Origin: JAWXUU01 sp044426085 | Lineage (GTDB): Bacteria; Bacillota; Clostridia; Christensenellales; CAMQZB01 | Length of the DNA stretch: 58,380 nt | Direction of reading: 5' to 3' | NCBI GenBank assembly: GCA_044426085.1 | Contig: JAWXUU010000013.1 | Location: 1-58,380 of the forward strand | Translations under genes and position numbers: made by a program | Part shown: piece by piece, positions 15,084-23,064 of the stretch | How positions within the stretch are numbered: the first letter of the stretch is position 1 | How the letters are laid out: each line of letters starts with the position of its first letter | The notes under the pieces: model-generated | Told to the model about the DNA's origin: nothing | Database searches by the model: none | The model's input: only the letters and a program-made list of their open reading frames with translations

Positions 15084-16871
15084 TCAGCCTTTAGAAATTG
15101 CTTTAAATTTACAATTATTGATACAAACACCACACTTAATACATTTATCTGTATCGATAACGTGAGGTTGTTTCAATGTGCCTGTGATTGCATCAACTGG
15201 ACACTTTTTAGCACACAATGTACAACCAATACACTTAGCTGGGTCGATATTAAATTTAAGCAAGTCTTTGCAAACTCCCGCAGGACAAGTTTTGTCGACA
15301 ACGTGAGCGATATATTCATCTTTGAAATATCTGAGTGTTGAAAGAACTGGGTTTGGAGCTGATTGACCGAGTCCACAAAGAGAGTTTTCTTTGATGTGGT
15401 GGCACAATTCTTCCATTTTGTCTAGGTCTTCCAAAGTAGCTTCGCCTTTTGTTACTTTTTCAAGCATTTCATAAAGACGTTTTGTTCCGATACGGCATGG
15501 CGCACATTTGCCACAACTTTCTTCAACGGTGAATTCAAGGAAGAATTTTGCGATGTCTACCATACAGTTATCTTCGTCCATAACAATAAGACCACCAGAG
15601 CCCATCATAGAGCCGATAGAAATAAGGTTGTCATAATCGATTTTGATATCTAGATATTCAGGTGGAATACATCCGCCTGATGGGCCACCAGTTTGAGCGG
15701 CTTTGAATTTCTTGCCGTTTGGAATACCGCCACCGATATCAAACACAACTTCGCGAAGTGTTGTTCCCATTGGGATTTCAACAAGACCTGTGTTCACAAC
15801 TTTTCCGCCGAGTGCGAAAACTTTTGTGCCCTTTGATCTTTCTGTTCCCATGCTTGCAAACCAATCTGCGCCGTTGTTGATAATTTGCGGAATGTTTGCG
15901 TATGTTTCTACGTTATTTAGAAGCGTTGGTTTGCCCCAAAGACCTTTCACGGCTGGGAATGGTGGACGTGGGCGAGGTTCGCCACGCATGCCTTCGATAG
16001 AGTTCATAAGCGCTGTTTCTTCACCGCACACGAACGCACCCGCACCAAGACGGATTTCCATATCAAATTCAAAACCTGTGCCAAATATATCTGAGCCAAG
16101 AAGGCCGTATTCTTTTGCTTGGTTGATTGCTGTTTGCAATCTTGCAACTGCGATTGGATATTCTGCACGAACGTAAACAAAGCCTTGTTTTGCACCAACG
16201 GCATAAGCCGCGATTGCCATTGCTTCGATAACTGCGTGTGGGTCGCCTTCGAGAACTGATCTATCCATGAACGCGCCTGGGTCACCTTCGTCGGCATTGC
16301 AGGCAACATATTTCACATCGCCTTCCGCTTTCATTGTGAATTCCCATTTCAAACCTGTTGGGAAGCCACCGCCGCCACGACCGCGAAGTCCAGAGTCTTT
16401 CAACACTTGAATCACTTCTGCTGGTGTCATTTCTGTCAATACTTTTGCAAGTGCTTGATATCCGTTTTTACCGATGTATTCTTCGATGTCTTCTGGGTTG
16501 ATTACACCACAGTTTTCAAGCGCAACACGCTTTTGTTTTGCATAGAAGTTTGTTTCGTTAAGAGATTTTATGCCCTCTTCTGTGATTGTGTCTGAATAAA
16601 GCAATCTTTGAACGATTCTGCCTTTAACAAGATGTTCATCCACGATTTCTGCAACATCTTCCACTTTCACTTGTGAATAGAATGCGCCTTCAGGATAAAC
16701 GATTACGATTGGTCCCAAAGCGCAAAGTCCGAAGCAACCTGTCATGACAACTTTCACTTCTTCGCTTAGATTTTTTTCTTTTAGTTGTGTTTCAAATCCA
16801 CCAAAGATTTCCTTAGAGTTACCAGATATGCACCCAGTTCCTCCGCACACTAGAACGGTTGATCTATACAT
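15084..16871 (-). CDS. hydB: Hydrogenase NADH-binding flavoprotein subunit (NuoF-like)
   Basis: Start at 16871 (MYRSTVLVC), eight bases after AAGGAG; 595 residues. Order of domains: thioredoxin-like 2Fe-2S (about 1-110, with CGGTGC and GCFGLC), NuoF-type FMN/NADH domain (GLRGRGGGGFPTGLKW), SLBB, a 4Fe-4S site (ESCGKCAPCRIGT), and two C-terminal ferredoxin clusters (CIGCTLCAKKC, CIKCGVCINNC). This subunit takes electrons from NADH and is the presumed bifurcation site in HydABC enzymes. It lies between the 2Fe-2S protein gene and hydA. Confidence 0.95.
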   Translation of the reverse strand: MYRSTVLVCGGTGCISGNSKEIFGGFETQLKEKNLSEEVKVVMTGCFGLCALGPIVIVYPEGAFYSQVKVEDVAEIVDEHLVKGRIVQRLLYSDTITEEGIKSLNETNFYAKQKRVALENCGVINPEDIEEYIGKNGYQALAKVLTEMTPAEVIQVLKDSGLRGRGGGGFPTGLKWEFTMKAEGDVKYVACNADEGDPGAFMDRSVLEGDPHAVIEAMAIAAYAVGAKQGFVYVRAEYPIAVARLQTAINQAKEYGLLGSDIFGTGFEFDMEIRLGAGAFVCGEETALMNSIEGMRGEPRPRPPFPAVKGLWGKPTLLNNVETYANIPQIINNGADWFASMGTERSKGTKVFALGGKVVNTGLVEIPMGTTLREVVFDIGGGIPNGKKFKAAQTGGPSGGCIPPEYLDIKIDYDNLISIGSMMGSGGLIVMDEDNCMVDIAKFFLEFTVEESCGKCAPCRIGTKRLYEMLEKVTKGEATLEDLDKMEELCHHIKENSLCGLGQSAPNPVLSTLRYFKDEYIAHVVDKTCPAGVCKDLLKFNIDPAKCIGCTLCAKKCPVDAITGTLKQPHVIDTDKCIKCGVCINNCKFKAISKG

Positions 16872-16884
16872 TTTCTGATTCTCC

Positions 16885-17250
16885 TTATTCTGCAATCACG
16901 TATTCTGTCACGACGTTGCCGTTGACGATGTGGTCTGACACGATTTTTGCAACCATGTCTTCTGTGACTTTAACATATGTAACTTTTGATTTGTTTGGCG
17001 CGTAAACTTCCACGATTGGTTCTAGTCTGCACATACCAATACATCCAGTTTGAACAACTTTCACGTTTTGAAGGTTTCTGCTTGCCACTTCTTCGATAAG
17101 TTTTTGCATCACTGGTCTTGCACCAGCCGCAATACCGCAAGTTGCCATACCAACCACGATGCGAGTATCTTCGCCAGTCAAAACGTCTCTGCCCATCTTG
17201 GCTTGTTGCATTTTTTCTTTTATTGCATTGAGCTCTTGAATTGATTTCAT
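16885..17250 (-). CDS. Thioredoxin-like 2Fe-2S ferredoxin of the hyd operon
   Basis: A 121-residue protein with the four cysteines of a thioredoxin-fold 2Fe-2S ferredoxin: GMATCGIAAGA and QTGCIGMCRLEP. It resembles the N-terminal domain of HydB and the HydC domain. Such a stand-alone gene is commonly found between the GHKL ATPase and hydB in clostridial hydrogenase operons; it likely passes electrons to the complex, but its partner is not established. It overlaps the ATPase gene by four bases and ends 13 bases before hydB. Confidence 0.88.
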   Translation of the reverse strand: MKSIQELNAIKEKMQQAKMGRDVLTGEDTRIVVGMATCGIAAGARPVMQKLIEEVASRNLQNVKVVQTGCIGMCRLEPIVEVYAPNKSKVTYVKVTEDMVAKIVSDHIVNGNVVTEYVIAE

Positions 17251-17798
17251 AATTTTCCTCCCAATATTTCAAATGTGTTTTCTTTTATCATTTCATAAAC
17301 GTAATTTATCACTTCCACTTCGCACATGTTTTCTTCGCCCACAACATTTGCGACTTCTTTTGAAGAAAAGTCGTATCTTTCGCTTTGGTTTGAAACCCGC
17401 AAAATAAAATCGATTTTGGGGTCACCCGCAATCAAAAGTTGCATTGTGCTTGCAAAATCGCCAAGTGGCATTCTATCCACCGAAGAGATTTTGTAGCTTG
17501 CGAAAACTTTTGTTCCAACGCCCTTTTGGGATGAAATTTGAAACTCGCCTTCAGCTTGTTCCGCACTCATCTTGAAAAGCGGAATTCCCATGCCCACTTT
17601 GCGCGTTGTTCGCGTTGTTGTGAACGGGTCGGTGATATTTTTTAAAAACTCGCTGTCCATGCCACTTCCGTTGTCGATAATCTCGATAGAAAATATATCT
17701 TTTGCCTCATCAAGTTCAAGATTAATCTCTACTCGCGTTGCACCAGCTTTTGTGGAGTTTTTGCAAATATCCAAAATGTTTAATGATAACTCACGCAT
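17247..17798 (-). CDS. GHKL-type ATP-binding protein of the hyd operon
   Basis: A 183-residue histidine-kinase-like ATPase without a kinase dimerisation domain: N-box LDICKNSTKAGA, G1 IDNGSGMD, ATP lid TTRTTRKVGMGIPLFK. A C-terminal stretch of about 60 residues follows. Genes like this occur inside clostridial hyd operons next to hydC, but their role is unclear; redox sensing, anti-sigma activity or complex assembly are all possible. It starts one base after the hydC stop codon, so translation is coupled. Confidence 0.85.
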   Translation of the reverse strand: MRELSLNILDICKNSTKAGATRVEINLELDEAKDIFSIEIIDNGSGMDSEFLKNITDPFTTTRTTRKVGMGIPLFKMSAEQAEGEFQISSQKGVGTKVFASYKISSVDRMPLGDFASTMQLLIAGDPKIDFILRVSNQSERYDFSSKEVANVVGEENMCEVEVINYVYEMIKENTFEILGGKL

Positions 17799-17799
17799 T

Positions 17800-18294
17800 T
17801 TATCCTTGATATTTTTCCATTATTCCAGCAACATCTTTTGCTGTGATTTTGCCATATACATCTTCGTTGACAGTGAGCACTGGTGCAAGACCGCAACAGC
17901 CTATGCAACGCGTTGCAACAAGAGAGAATTTTCCATCCTCTGTGCATTCGCCATTGTCGATTTTGAGAAGATCTTTGAATGCGTCGAACAAGTCCCCCGC
18001 ACCTTTAACATAGCACGCTGTTCCAAGACAAACACCAATTTGATATTTTCCCTTTGGTGAAAGATTGAATTGAGAATAGAAAGTCACAACGCCGTAGATT
18101 TCTGACATTGGAATTCCTAGTGTTTTTGAAATTTCATATTGCACTTCATATGGCAAATAACCATATATGTCTTGAGCCTTTTGAAGCGCAGGCATAAGTG
18201 CGCCCGCTTTTCCGTTCAAAAGCGCAAGTTCAGCTTGCAAACTTTTCGCTTGCTCTTTTGTTCCGTTGAAAGGAATTTCTGAATATGCTCTCAT
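17800..18294 (-). CDS. hydC: Hydrogenase 2Fe-2S subunit (NuoE-like)
   Basis: A 164-residue NuoE-family protein, the usual length. LQKAQDIYGYLPYEVQYEISKTLGIPMSEIYGVVTFYSQF is the typical N-terminal helix bundle; CLGTACYVKGA and CIGCCGLAP carry the four cysteines of the 2Fe-2S cluster. It is the third HydABC subunit, moving electrons between HydB and HydA. First gene of the operon; TTAGGAGG lies 11 bases before the ATG, and the promoter and Rex-like sites are upstream. Confidence 0.94.
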   Translation of the reverse strand: MRAYSEIPFNGTKEQAKSLQAELALLNGKAGALMPALQKAQDIYGYLPYEVQYEISKTLGIPMSEIYGVVTFYSQFNLSPKGKYQIGVCLGTACYVKGAGDLFDAFKDLLKIDNGECTEDGKFSLVATRCIGCCGLAPVLTVNEDVYGKITAKDVAGIMEKYQG

Positions 18295-18374
18295 TTTTTA
18301 ACTGTTTCCTCCTAAATAAAATATACGGTCGTTTGCATATTTATACATGTACGCTACCGTTTATATACCATTAA

Positions 18375-18403
18375 ATTATATCAAAATTTTAACATATTTG
18401 CAA
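18375..18403 (-). promoter_or_regulatory. Promoter of the hyd operon
   Basis: On the minus strand TTGCAA (18398-18403), a 17-base spacer and a perfect TATAAT (18375-18380), about 75 bases before hydC. A second TATAAT on the same strand near 18421 may be an alternative start. Confidence 0.75.
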
Positions 18404-18461
18404 GAACCTAAAGTGTGATATTATACGCAATTTTTTCTTTTTGTATTAAATTTTACGGTGA

Positions 18462-18479
18462 TTGTTAAAAGTTTAACTT
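18462..18479. promoter_or_regulatory. Rex-like operator 1
   Basis: TTGTTAAAAGTTTAACTT matches the Rex consensus TTGTTAA-N4-TTAACAA except in the last two bases. Rex is a repressor released by high NADH/NAD+ and controls fermentation and hydrogenase genes in clostridia. Confidence 0.6.
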
Positions 18480-18514
18480 ATTGCTTTTGCCCTTACAACA
18501 GGCACAATTGCACT

Positions 18515-18532
18515 TTGTTAAAATCTTAACCG
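18515..18532. promoter_or_regulatory. Rex-like operator 2
   Basis: TTGTTAAAATCTTAACCG keeps both half-site cores (TTGTTAA, TTAAC). It is 53 bases from site 1 centre to centre, about five helical turns, and followed by another TTGTTAA half-site at 18534-18540. The rest of the 18533-18700 gap is A/T-rich with no gene visible. Confidence 0.55.
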
Positions 18533-18702
18533 ATTGTTAAAGTAATCAAATTTGCAACTTTTGAAAGCCGATATATCACAATGCATATTTTATCATGTTA
18601 TACATAAAAATCCATATGCGATATCGGGATGAAATATAAAAATTAAGGATAAAAAACGCGGTAAAATTTATAAAAATTCAATATGCTTAACTTTTTTTGC
18701 AT

Positions 18703-18742
18703 AAAAAAAGAGCCTTCAAGACGAATCTGTCAAGAAAGCTCG
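18703..18742 (-). terminator. Probable terminator of nhaC
   Basis: On the minus strand GAGCTTTC...GAAGGCTC forms an imperfect stem and is followed by seven T, about 35 bases after the nhaC stop codon. Confidence 0.65.
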
Positions 18743-18774
18743 TTTTTGCGATTAAGTTTTTGATTTATTGCTTA

Positions 18775-20298
18775 TTATTCTGCTTCTTTGCCTAGTTTGA
18801 TTTTTAGAACAATCAAAGTTACAGCAAGCAAAACTGCGCCAACGACAAGGGCAACGATTGGGCTTTGAACAAAACCCGTGATTAGGTATGAAACAAAGCA
18901 ACAAGCCGCAACGATTGAAGCGTATGGGATTTGAGTTGAAACGTGGTCGATGTGATTACATTCCGCACCAGTTGAAGACAAGATTGTTGTGTCTGAAATT
19001 GGAGAGATGTGATCGCCGAACACTGCACCTGCAAGAGTTGCAGAGATTGTGATAAGCAAGAGTTCTGATGGGTCGCCACCGAAAATTGCAACAACGATTG
19101 GGATAAGGATACCGAAAGTTCCCCAGCTTGTTCCTGTTGCGAAAGCAAGACCGCCGGCAACCAAGAAGATGATCGCTGGAAGAATACTCAATGTCATACC
19201 GCTGTTTTCGATTACTCCGCCGATATATTCGCCAGTTTCCATAAGAGAGCAAATTCCTGAAAGAGTCCACGCAAGAACAAGGATTGAAATTGCAGGAACC
19301 ATTGATTTGATACCTTCAGGGACAGATTCCATAAAGCTTTGGAAAGAGATGATTTTTCTTGAAAGATACAAAACCATTGTCACGCAGATTGCAACGAACG
19401 CGCCCATAACGATTGCGATGTTGACACTTGCATTACCGAACAAATTAATCATTGTTGGGTCGATGCCGTCCGCGATACAGTTTTCATAACCTGTGTACAT
19501 CATAGCAGCAAGAGAAAGAACGATAAGAGAAACCACTGGCAAAACAAGGTCGATAACTTGACCTTTTTCAGAGATTTCAACTGATTCCATGCTGTGAGTT
19601 TGTTTGCTTCCGTCGTTAGAGTGAATATCGCCATTGATGATAGCGTTTTCTTCGTATTTTTTCATTTTTGCGAAATCGAATTTCATGCAAGAAAGCGCGA
19701 TAACCATGCAGATTGTTAGGATTGCATAAAGGTTATATGGGATTGTTTGCAAGAAATAAGAGAAGCCGTTTGAAATGCCAGTTTCTTCGATTGTTGAACC
19801 AACAGAAACCGCCCAGCTTGAGATTGGTGCGATGATACAGATTGGTGCAGCAGTTGCATCGATGATGTAGGCAAGTTTTGCACGAGAGATTTTGTGAGCG
19901 TCTGTCACTGGTCTCATAACTGTACCAACTGTCAAACAGTTGAAATAGTCGTCAACGAAAATGATTGCGCCAAGAGCTGAAGTGGCAAGCATTGCTCCTC
20001 TTCTTGATGTGATTTTCTTTTGAGCCCATTCGCCGTATGCCCTAGCACCGCCGGCTTTTGTCATGAGAACCACCAAGATTCCTAGAAGACACAAGAACAA
20101 AATGATTGTTGCATTGTCGCCAATTTTTTCACCCATAAGGCTGAACATTGTGTTGAGCATTGTGATCACATTGAAATTTGTGTAGAATAGTGCGCCAGAA
20201 ATGATACCAACTAGCAATGATGACAAAACTTCTTTTGTGATCAGCGCAAGTGCAATGGCAATCAGTGGTGGCACAATCGCCCAGATTGTATTAACCAT
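18775..20298 (-). CDS. nhaC: NhaC-family Na+/H+ antiporter
   Basis: The start is set at 20298 (MVNTIWAIVPP), 11 bases after GGAGG; longer in-frame starts exist at 20316 and 20373 but add a hydrophilic tail foreign to the family. The 507-residue protein has about 12 membrane segments and family-typical stretches such as IFVDDYFNCLTVG, ATAAPICIIAPISSW, GTSWGTFGILIP and AVFGDHISPISDTTI. It should exchange sodium for protons at the cytoplasmic membrane; related proteins exchange malate/lactate, so the ion pair is inferred. It forms its own transcription unit between argS and the hyd operon. Confidence 0.88.
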   Translation of the reverse strand: MVNTIWAIVPPLIAIALALITKEVLSSLLVGIISGALFYTNFNVITMLNTMFSLMGEKIGDNATIILFLCLLGILVVLMTKAGGARAYGEWAQKKITSRRGAMLATSALGAIIFVDDYFNCLTVGTVMRPVTDAHKISRAKLAYIIDATAAPICIIAPISSWAVSVGSTIEETGISNGFSYFLQTIPYNLYAILTICMVIALSCMKFDFAKMKKYEENAIINGDIHSNDGSKQTHSMESVEISEKGQVIDLVLPVVSLIVLSLAAMMYTGYENCIADGIDPTMINLFGNASVNIAIVMGAFVAICVTMVLYLSRKIISFQSFMESVPEGIKSMVPAISILVLAWTLSGICSLMETGEYIGGVIENSGMTLSILPAIIFLVAGGLAFATGTSWGTFGILIPIVVAIFGGDPSELLLITISATLAGAVFGDHISPISDTTILSSTGAECNHIDHVSTQIPYASIVAACCFVSYLITGFVQSPIVALVVGAVLLAVTLIVLKIKLGKEAE

Positions 20299-20436
20299 AC
20301 TATATTTTTCCTCCATAGTAATTTTAATTTTCGATATAAACACAGACTTCCCGCTTATATCTTTTATATTCAAATGTATTTTACACTATAAACTGAAAAT
20401 AAACAAACTGTTTTAGGATAGTTTAGAAGGATATAC

Positions 20437-20475
20437 TTGTGTCTAAAAAAATGCGAAGCATTTTTTTAGACACAA
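20437..20475. terminator. Perfect 18-bp hairpin upstream of nhaC
   Basis: TTGTGTCTAAAAAAATGC, loop GAA, then its exact inverse. It sits at the edge of repeat E4. A shorter relative, A8-TGC-GTA-GCA-T8, occurs at 22485-22507 beside repeat E5. The T runs are inside the stem, so this may be a repeat component and not a classic terminator. Confidence 0.5.
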
Positions 20476-20690
20476 AATTAAAAATTCAAAATTAAAAATT
20501 AAAAATTGTGGTATGGCACGGGCTTCGCCCTGTGCATCCAATTATTAGATATGACAATAGGAGCGTCACTATTTACAAGTAACGCCCCTATTCCAATTTC
20601 AAATATAGATTGCACGAACGAAGTGAGTGCTTACCACAATTTTTAATTTTTAATTTTTATCGAGCTCGCAGAGCGAAGCCTGTTTTTAAT
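20476..20690. repeat. Composite hairpin repeat E4 (family 1, complete)
   Basis: Between argS and nhaC. Heptamer arm from 20476; inverted end AATTGTGGTATGGCAC at 20504-20519; left hairpin GCAC-GGG-CTTCG-CCC-T-GTGC at 20516-20535; central hairpin AATAGG.GCGT / ACGC.CCTATT at 20555-20592, without flanking A and T runs; right hairpin GCAC-GA-AC-GAA-GT-GA-GTGC at 20612-20630; inverted end TACCACAATT; 24-base cassette at 20659-20682. A further hairpin GCAAAGC/GCTTTGC at 20692-20708 reaches the argS stop codon. Confidence 0.88.
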
Positions 20691-20708
20691 TAGCAAAGCT
20701 TCGCTTTG

Positions 20709-22400
20709 CTACATTTTTTCCGGAACTCCAACGCCCAAAAGCTTCAAACCGCTTTTTAGCACTTCTGCTGTGGCTTTTGTTATGCCTAGGCGGAGGTTTT
20801 TGACGTTTTCTTCTGCGTTCAAAATTCTGTGTTCGTAGTAGAATTTGTTGTATGCTTTTGCGATGTCAAGCAGTCTTCTTGCGATGTATGATGGCTCGTA
20901 TTTATCGATTACGTCGACGAGCGTTTCTTTATATCCTGAAAGGAGTTTCAAAAGTTCGAATTCTGATTCTGAGACATTTTTGTAGTTAATATCAGAAAAA
21001 TCCACGCTGGCATCTTTTGCTTTTGAAAGAACGCTGTTGCAACGCGTGTAGGTATATTGCACGTATGGACCAGATTCACCTTCGAAAGAAAGTGCTTTAT
21101 CATAGCAGAAATCGATATCTTTGATTCTGCCTGAAGAAAGCGCAAAGAACACAACCGCGCCATAGCCGACGATTTTTGAAATTTCGTCGAGATTTTCCAG
21201 GTCAGGATTTTTTTCACGCATAATCGCTTTTGCTTTTTCGGCTGATTTTGCAAGCGCATCTTTCAACAAAACAACGTTGCCTTCACGAGTAGAAAGTGGT
21301 TTACCTTCCACCGAAACCATACCAAAAGCCACGTGAACCATGTCTTTTGCGTATTCTTTGCCGGCGAGTTCCAACACTTTGAACACTTGTTTGAAATGCA
21401 AGTTTTGTTGATACGCAACAACATAAAGCGATTTATAGAAATTGTATGTTTTGGCTCTGTATTCCGCGGCAGCAAGGTCACGCGTGGCATAAAGCGTTGC
21501 GCCATCAGAACGGAGAATGAGGCATGGTGGCATGTTATACGCTTCGAGATCGACAATGTGAGCGCCGTTTGATTCTACAAGCAGATTTTTTTCTTTTAGT
21601 TCTTCAATCACAGGCCCCATTTTATCGTTGAAATAACTTTCGCCGTTATAGCTGTCGAAAGAAACGCCAAGAATATCATAGATTTTGCCAACTTCTTCAA
21701 GGGTGATTTTTTTGAACCATTCGAAAAGTTCCAAAACTTCTGGCACGCCATCTTCGATTTGTTTGAAATATCCGCGCGCTTCATCGTTAAGTTCTTCATC
21801 CGATTCGGCTTCTTTGTGGAACTTGACATAGATTTTCACAAGTTCGTCAACCCCGCCCTTTTCAATCAGCTGTTTATCGCCCCAATGTTTGTAGGCAGAA
21901 ATCATCTTGCCAAATTGAGTGCCCCAATCGCCGAGATAGTTGATGCCGACAACTTCGAACCCAAGATGTTTATAGGTTCTATAAAGTGACGCGCCGATAG
22001 CCGTTGTGGAAAGATGACCGATATGGAAAGGTTTTGCGATGTTGATTGAAGAATAGTCAATACAAATCGTTTTGCCTGCGCCCATGTTTGAAGATGCGAA
22101 GTTTTCACCTTCGCGCAAGATTTCTTCTAGTATTGTTTTTGAATATTCTGATTTGTTCACAAAAAAGTTGAGATATCCGCTGACACTTTCAATCTTGGAA
22201 AAAGCGTTGTCGCCATCAAATGCAGACTTGAAAGAATCCGCGATTTGGATTGGTGATTTGCGAAGCTGTTTTGCAAACTTAAAGCAAGGCAAGGCAAAAT
22301 CGCCCTTTTCGCCAGTTTGTGAAACGATAAGTGCAAGAAATTCGCCCGCTGGAATTTCCGCTGTTGCAAGTTTTTTTGCGATATGATTTTTATAATCCAT
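20709..22400 (-). CDS. argS: Arginyl-tRNA synthetase
   Basis: The start is set at 22400 (MDYKNHIAKK), seven bases after GGGGGA, giving 563 residues, normal for ArgRS. The N-terminal additional domain precedes the HIGH motif in KPFHIGHLSTTAIG; the KMSKS equivalent lies in EGKPLSTREGNVV, as is usual for this enzyme. A C-terminal anticodon-binding helix bundle follows. It charges tRNA-Arg with arginine. No T-box leader is visible upstream. The gene is flanked on both sides by composite repeats and appears monocistronic. Confidence 0.96.
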   Translation of the reverse strand: MDYKNHIAKKLATAEIPAGEFLALIVSQTGEKGDFALPCFKFAKQLRKSPIQIADSFKSAFDGDNAFSKIESVSGYLNFFVNKSEYSKTILEEILREGENFASSNMGAGKTICIDYSSINIAKPFHIGHLSTTAIGASLYRTYKHLGFEVVGINYLGDWGTQFGKMISAYKHWGDKQLIEKGGVDELVKIYVKFHKEAESDEELNDEARGYFKQIEDGVPEVLELFEWFKKITLEEVGKIYDILGVSFDSYNGESYFNDKMGPVIEELKEKNLLVESNGAHIVDLEAYNMPPCLILRSDGATLYATRDLAAAEYRAKTYNFYKSLYVVAYQQNLHFKQVFKVLELAGKEYAKDMVHVAFGMVSVEGKPLSTREGNVVLLKDALAKSAEKAKAIMREKNPDLENLDEISKIVGYGAVVFFALSSGRIKDIDFCYDKALSFEGESGPYVQYTYTRCNSVLSKAKDASVDFSDINYKNVSESEFELLKLLSGYKETLVDVIDKYEPSYIARRLLDIAKAYNKFYYEHRILNAEENVKNLRLGITKATAEVLKSGLKLLGVGVPEKM

Positions 22401-22484
22401 AAGTTTTCCCCCTAGGGTTTTTGTTTGTTTTGTTTTCAACTTATATTTTAGCAAATATTTTTGCGAATTGCAAGAGAAACGGAA

Positions 22485-22567
22485 AAAAAATGCGTAGCAT
22501 TTTTTTTAATTAAAAATTAAAAATTCAAAATTAAAAATTGTGGTAAGGCACTCGCGGTGCTCGTGCT
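22485..22567. repeat. Composite hairpin repeat E5 (family 1, left half only)
   Basis: Begins with a poly-A hairpin (22485-22507), heptamer arm, inverted end AATTGTGGTAAGGCAC at 22536-22551 and left hairpin GCAC-TC-GC-GGT-GC-TC-GTGC at 22548-22566. The central and right parts are absent; GTAG-family hairpins begin 37 bases later at the place where the central hairpin would be. Confidence 0.8.
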
Positions 22568-22603
22568 TTCTATTTTTGGGGTGGGGGGTCCGTCTTGTGG
22601 GGC

Positions 22604-22820
22604 GGGCGAACACATGGGTTCGCCCCTACGGGGGGATGGGTGGGGTGTTGGGTCGCACGTTGTTAGACATGATTATGGGCGATTGGCACGGGGGCGGGTC
22701 GATGTGGGCATCGACCCCTACGGGGGTGTCCGTCTTGTGGGGCGGGCGAACACATGGGTTCGCCCCTACGGGGTGGGTGGTTTGTGTGGTGGGTGTAGGG
22801 GCGAACCTGCGTGTTCGCCC
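22604..22820. repeat. Cluster of four GTAG-headed hairpins (family 2)
   Basis: Four palindromic units in G-rich sequence: 22604-22631 and 22744-22771 (stem GGGCGAAC/GTTCGCCC, ending CCTACGG, the inverse of the GTAG head), 22696-22723 (stem GGGTCGATG/CATCGACCC, same ending) and 22795-22820 (GTAG then GGGCGAAC/GTTCGCCC). Stems are perfect; loops vary (CCATGT, CTGCGT, CCCA). GC content is far above the neighbourhood. I see no coding gene here: the open frames are low-complexity shadows. Confidence 0.85.
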
Positions 22821-22845
22821 GTGGGCGGTGGGGTTTGCGGATGTT

Positions 22846-22996
22846 GTAGGGGTCGATGCCCACATCGACCCGTTGCGGGTGGGGGGTTGGGTTGTAAAAT
22901 AAAAATGCGGGAAATTTGTTGTTCCCGCATTTTTGTTTTGGTTTATATATTCGTTTTGGCACGGGCGCGGGTCGATGTGGGCATCGACCCCTACGG
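22846..22996. repeat. Family-2 composite element: hairpin, terminator, hairpin
   Basis: GTAG plus GGGTCGATG-CCCA-CATCGACCC at 22846-22871 faces its inverse at 22969-22996. Midway lies a terminator-like hairpin AAAAATGCGGGAA / TTCCCGCATTTTT (22901-22913 and 22922-22934). The whole 151-base unit is homologous to 56987-57140. It lies just after the 3' end of the large lipoprotein gene. Confidence 0.85.
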
Positions 22997-23064
22997 GACA
23001 AAAAAAAACGCAAGGCAATGCCCTGCGTTTTTTGGTTTGTTTGTTTTATTTGTTTGTTGGGTGA

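Noticed and set aside
22401..22510. T-box leader upstream of argS
   Set aside because: No T-box sequence (AGGGTGGNACCGCG) is present and the leader is too short.
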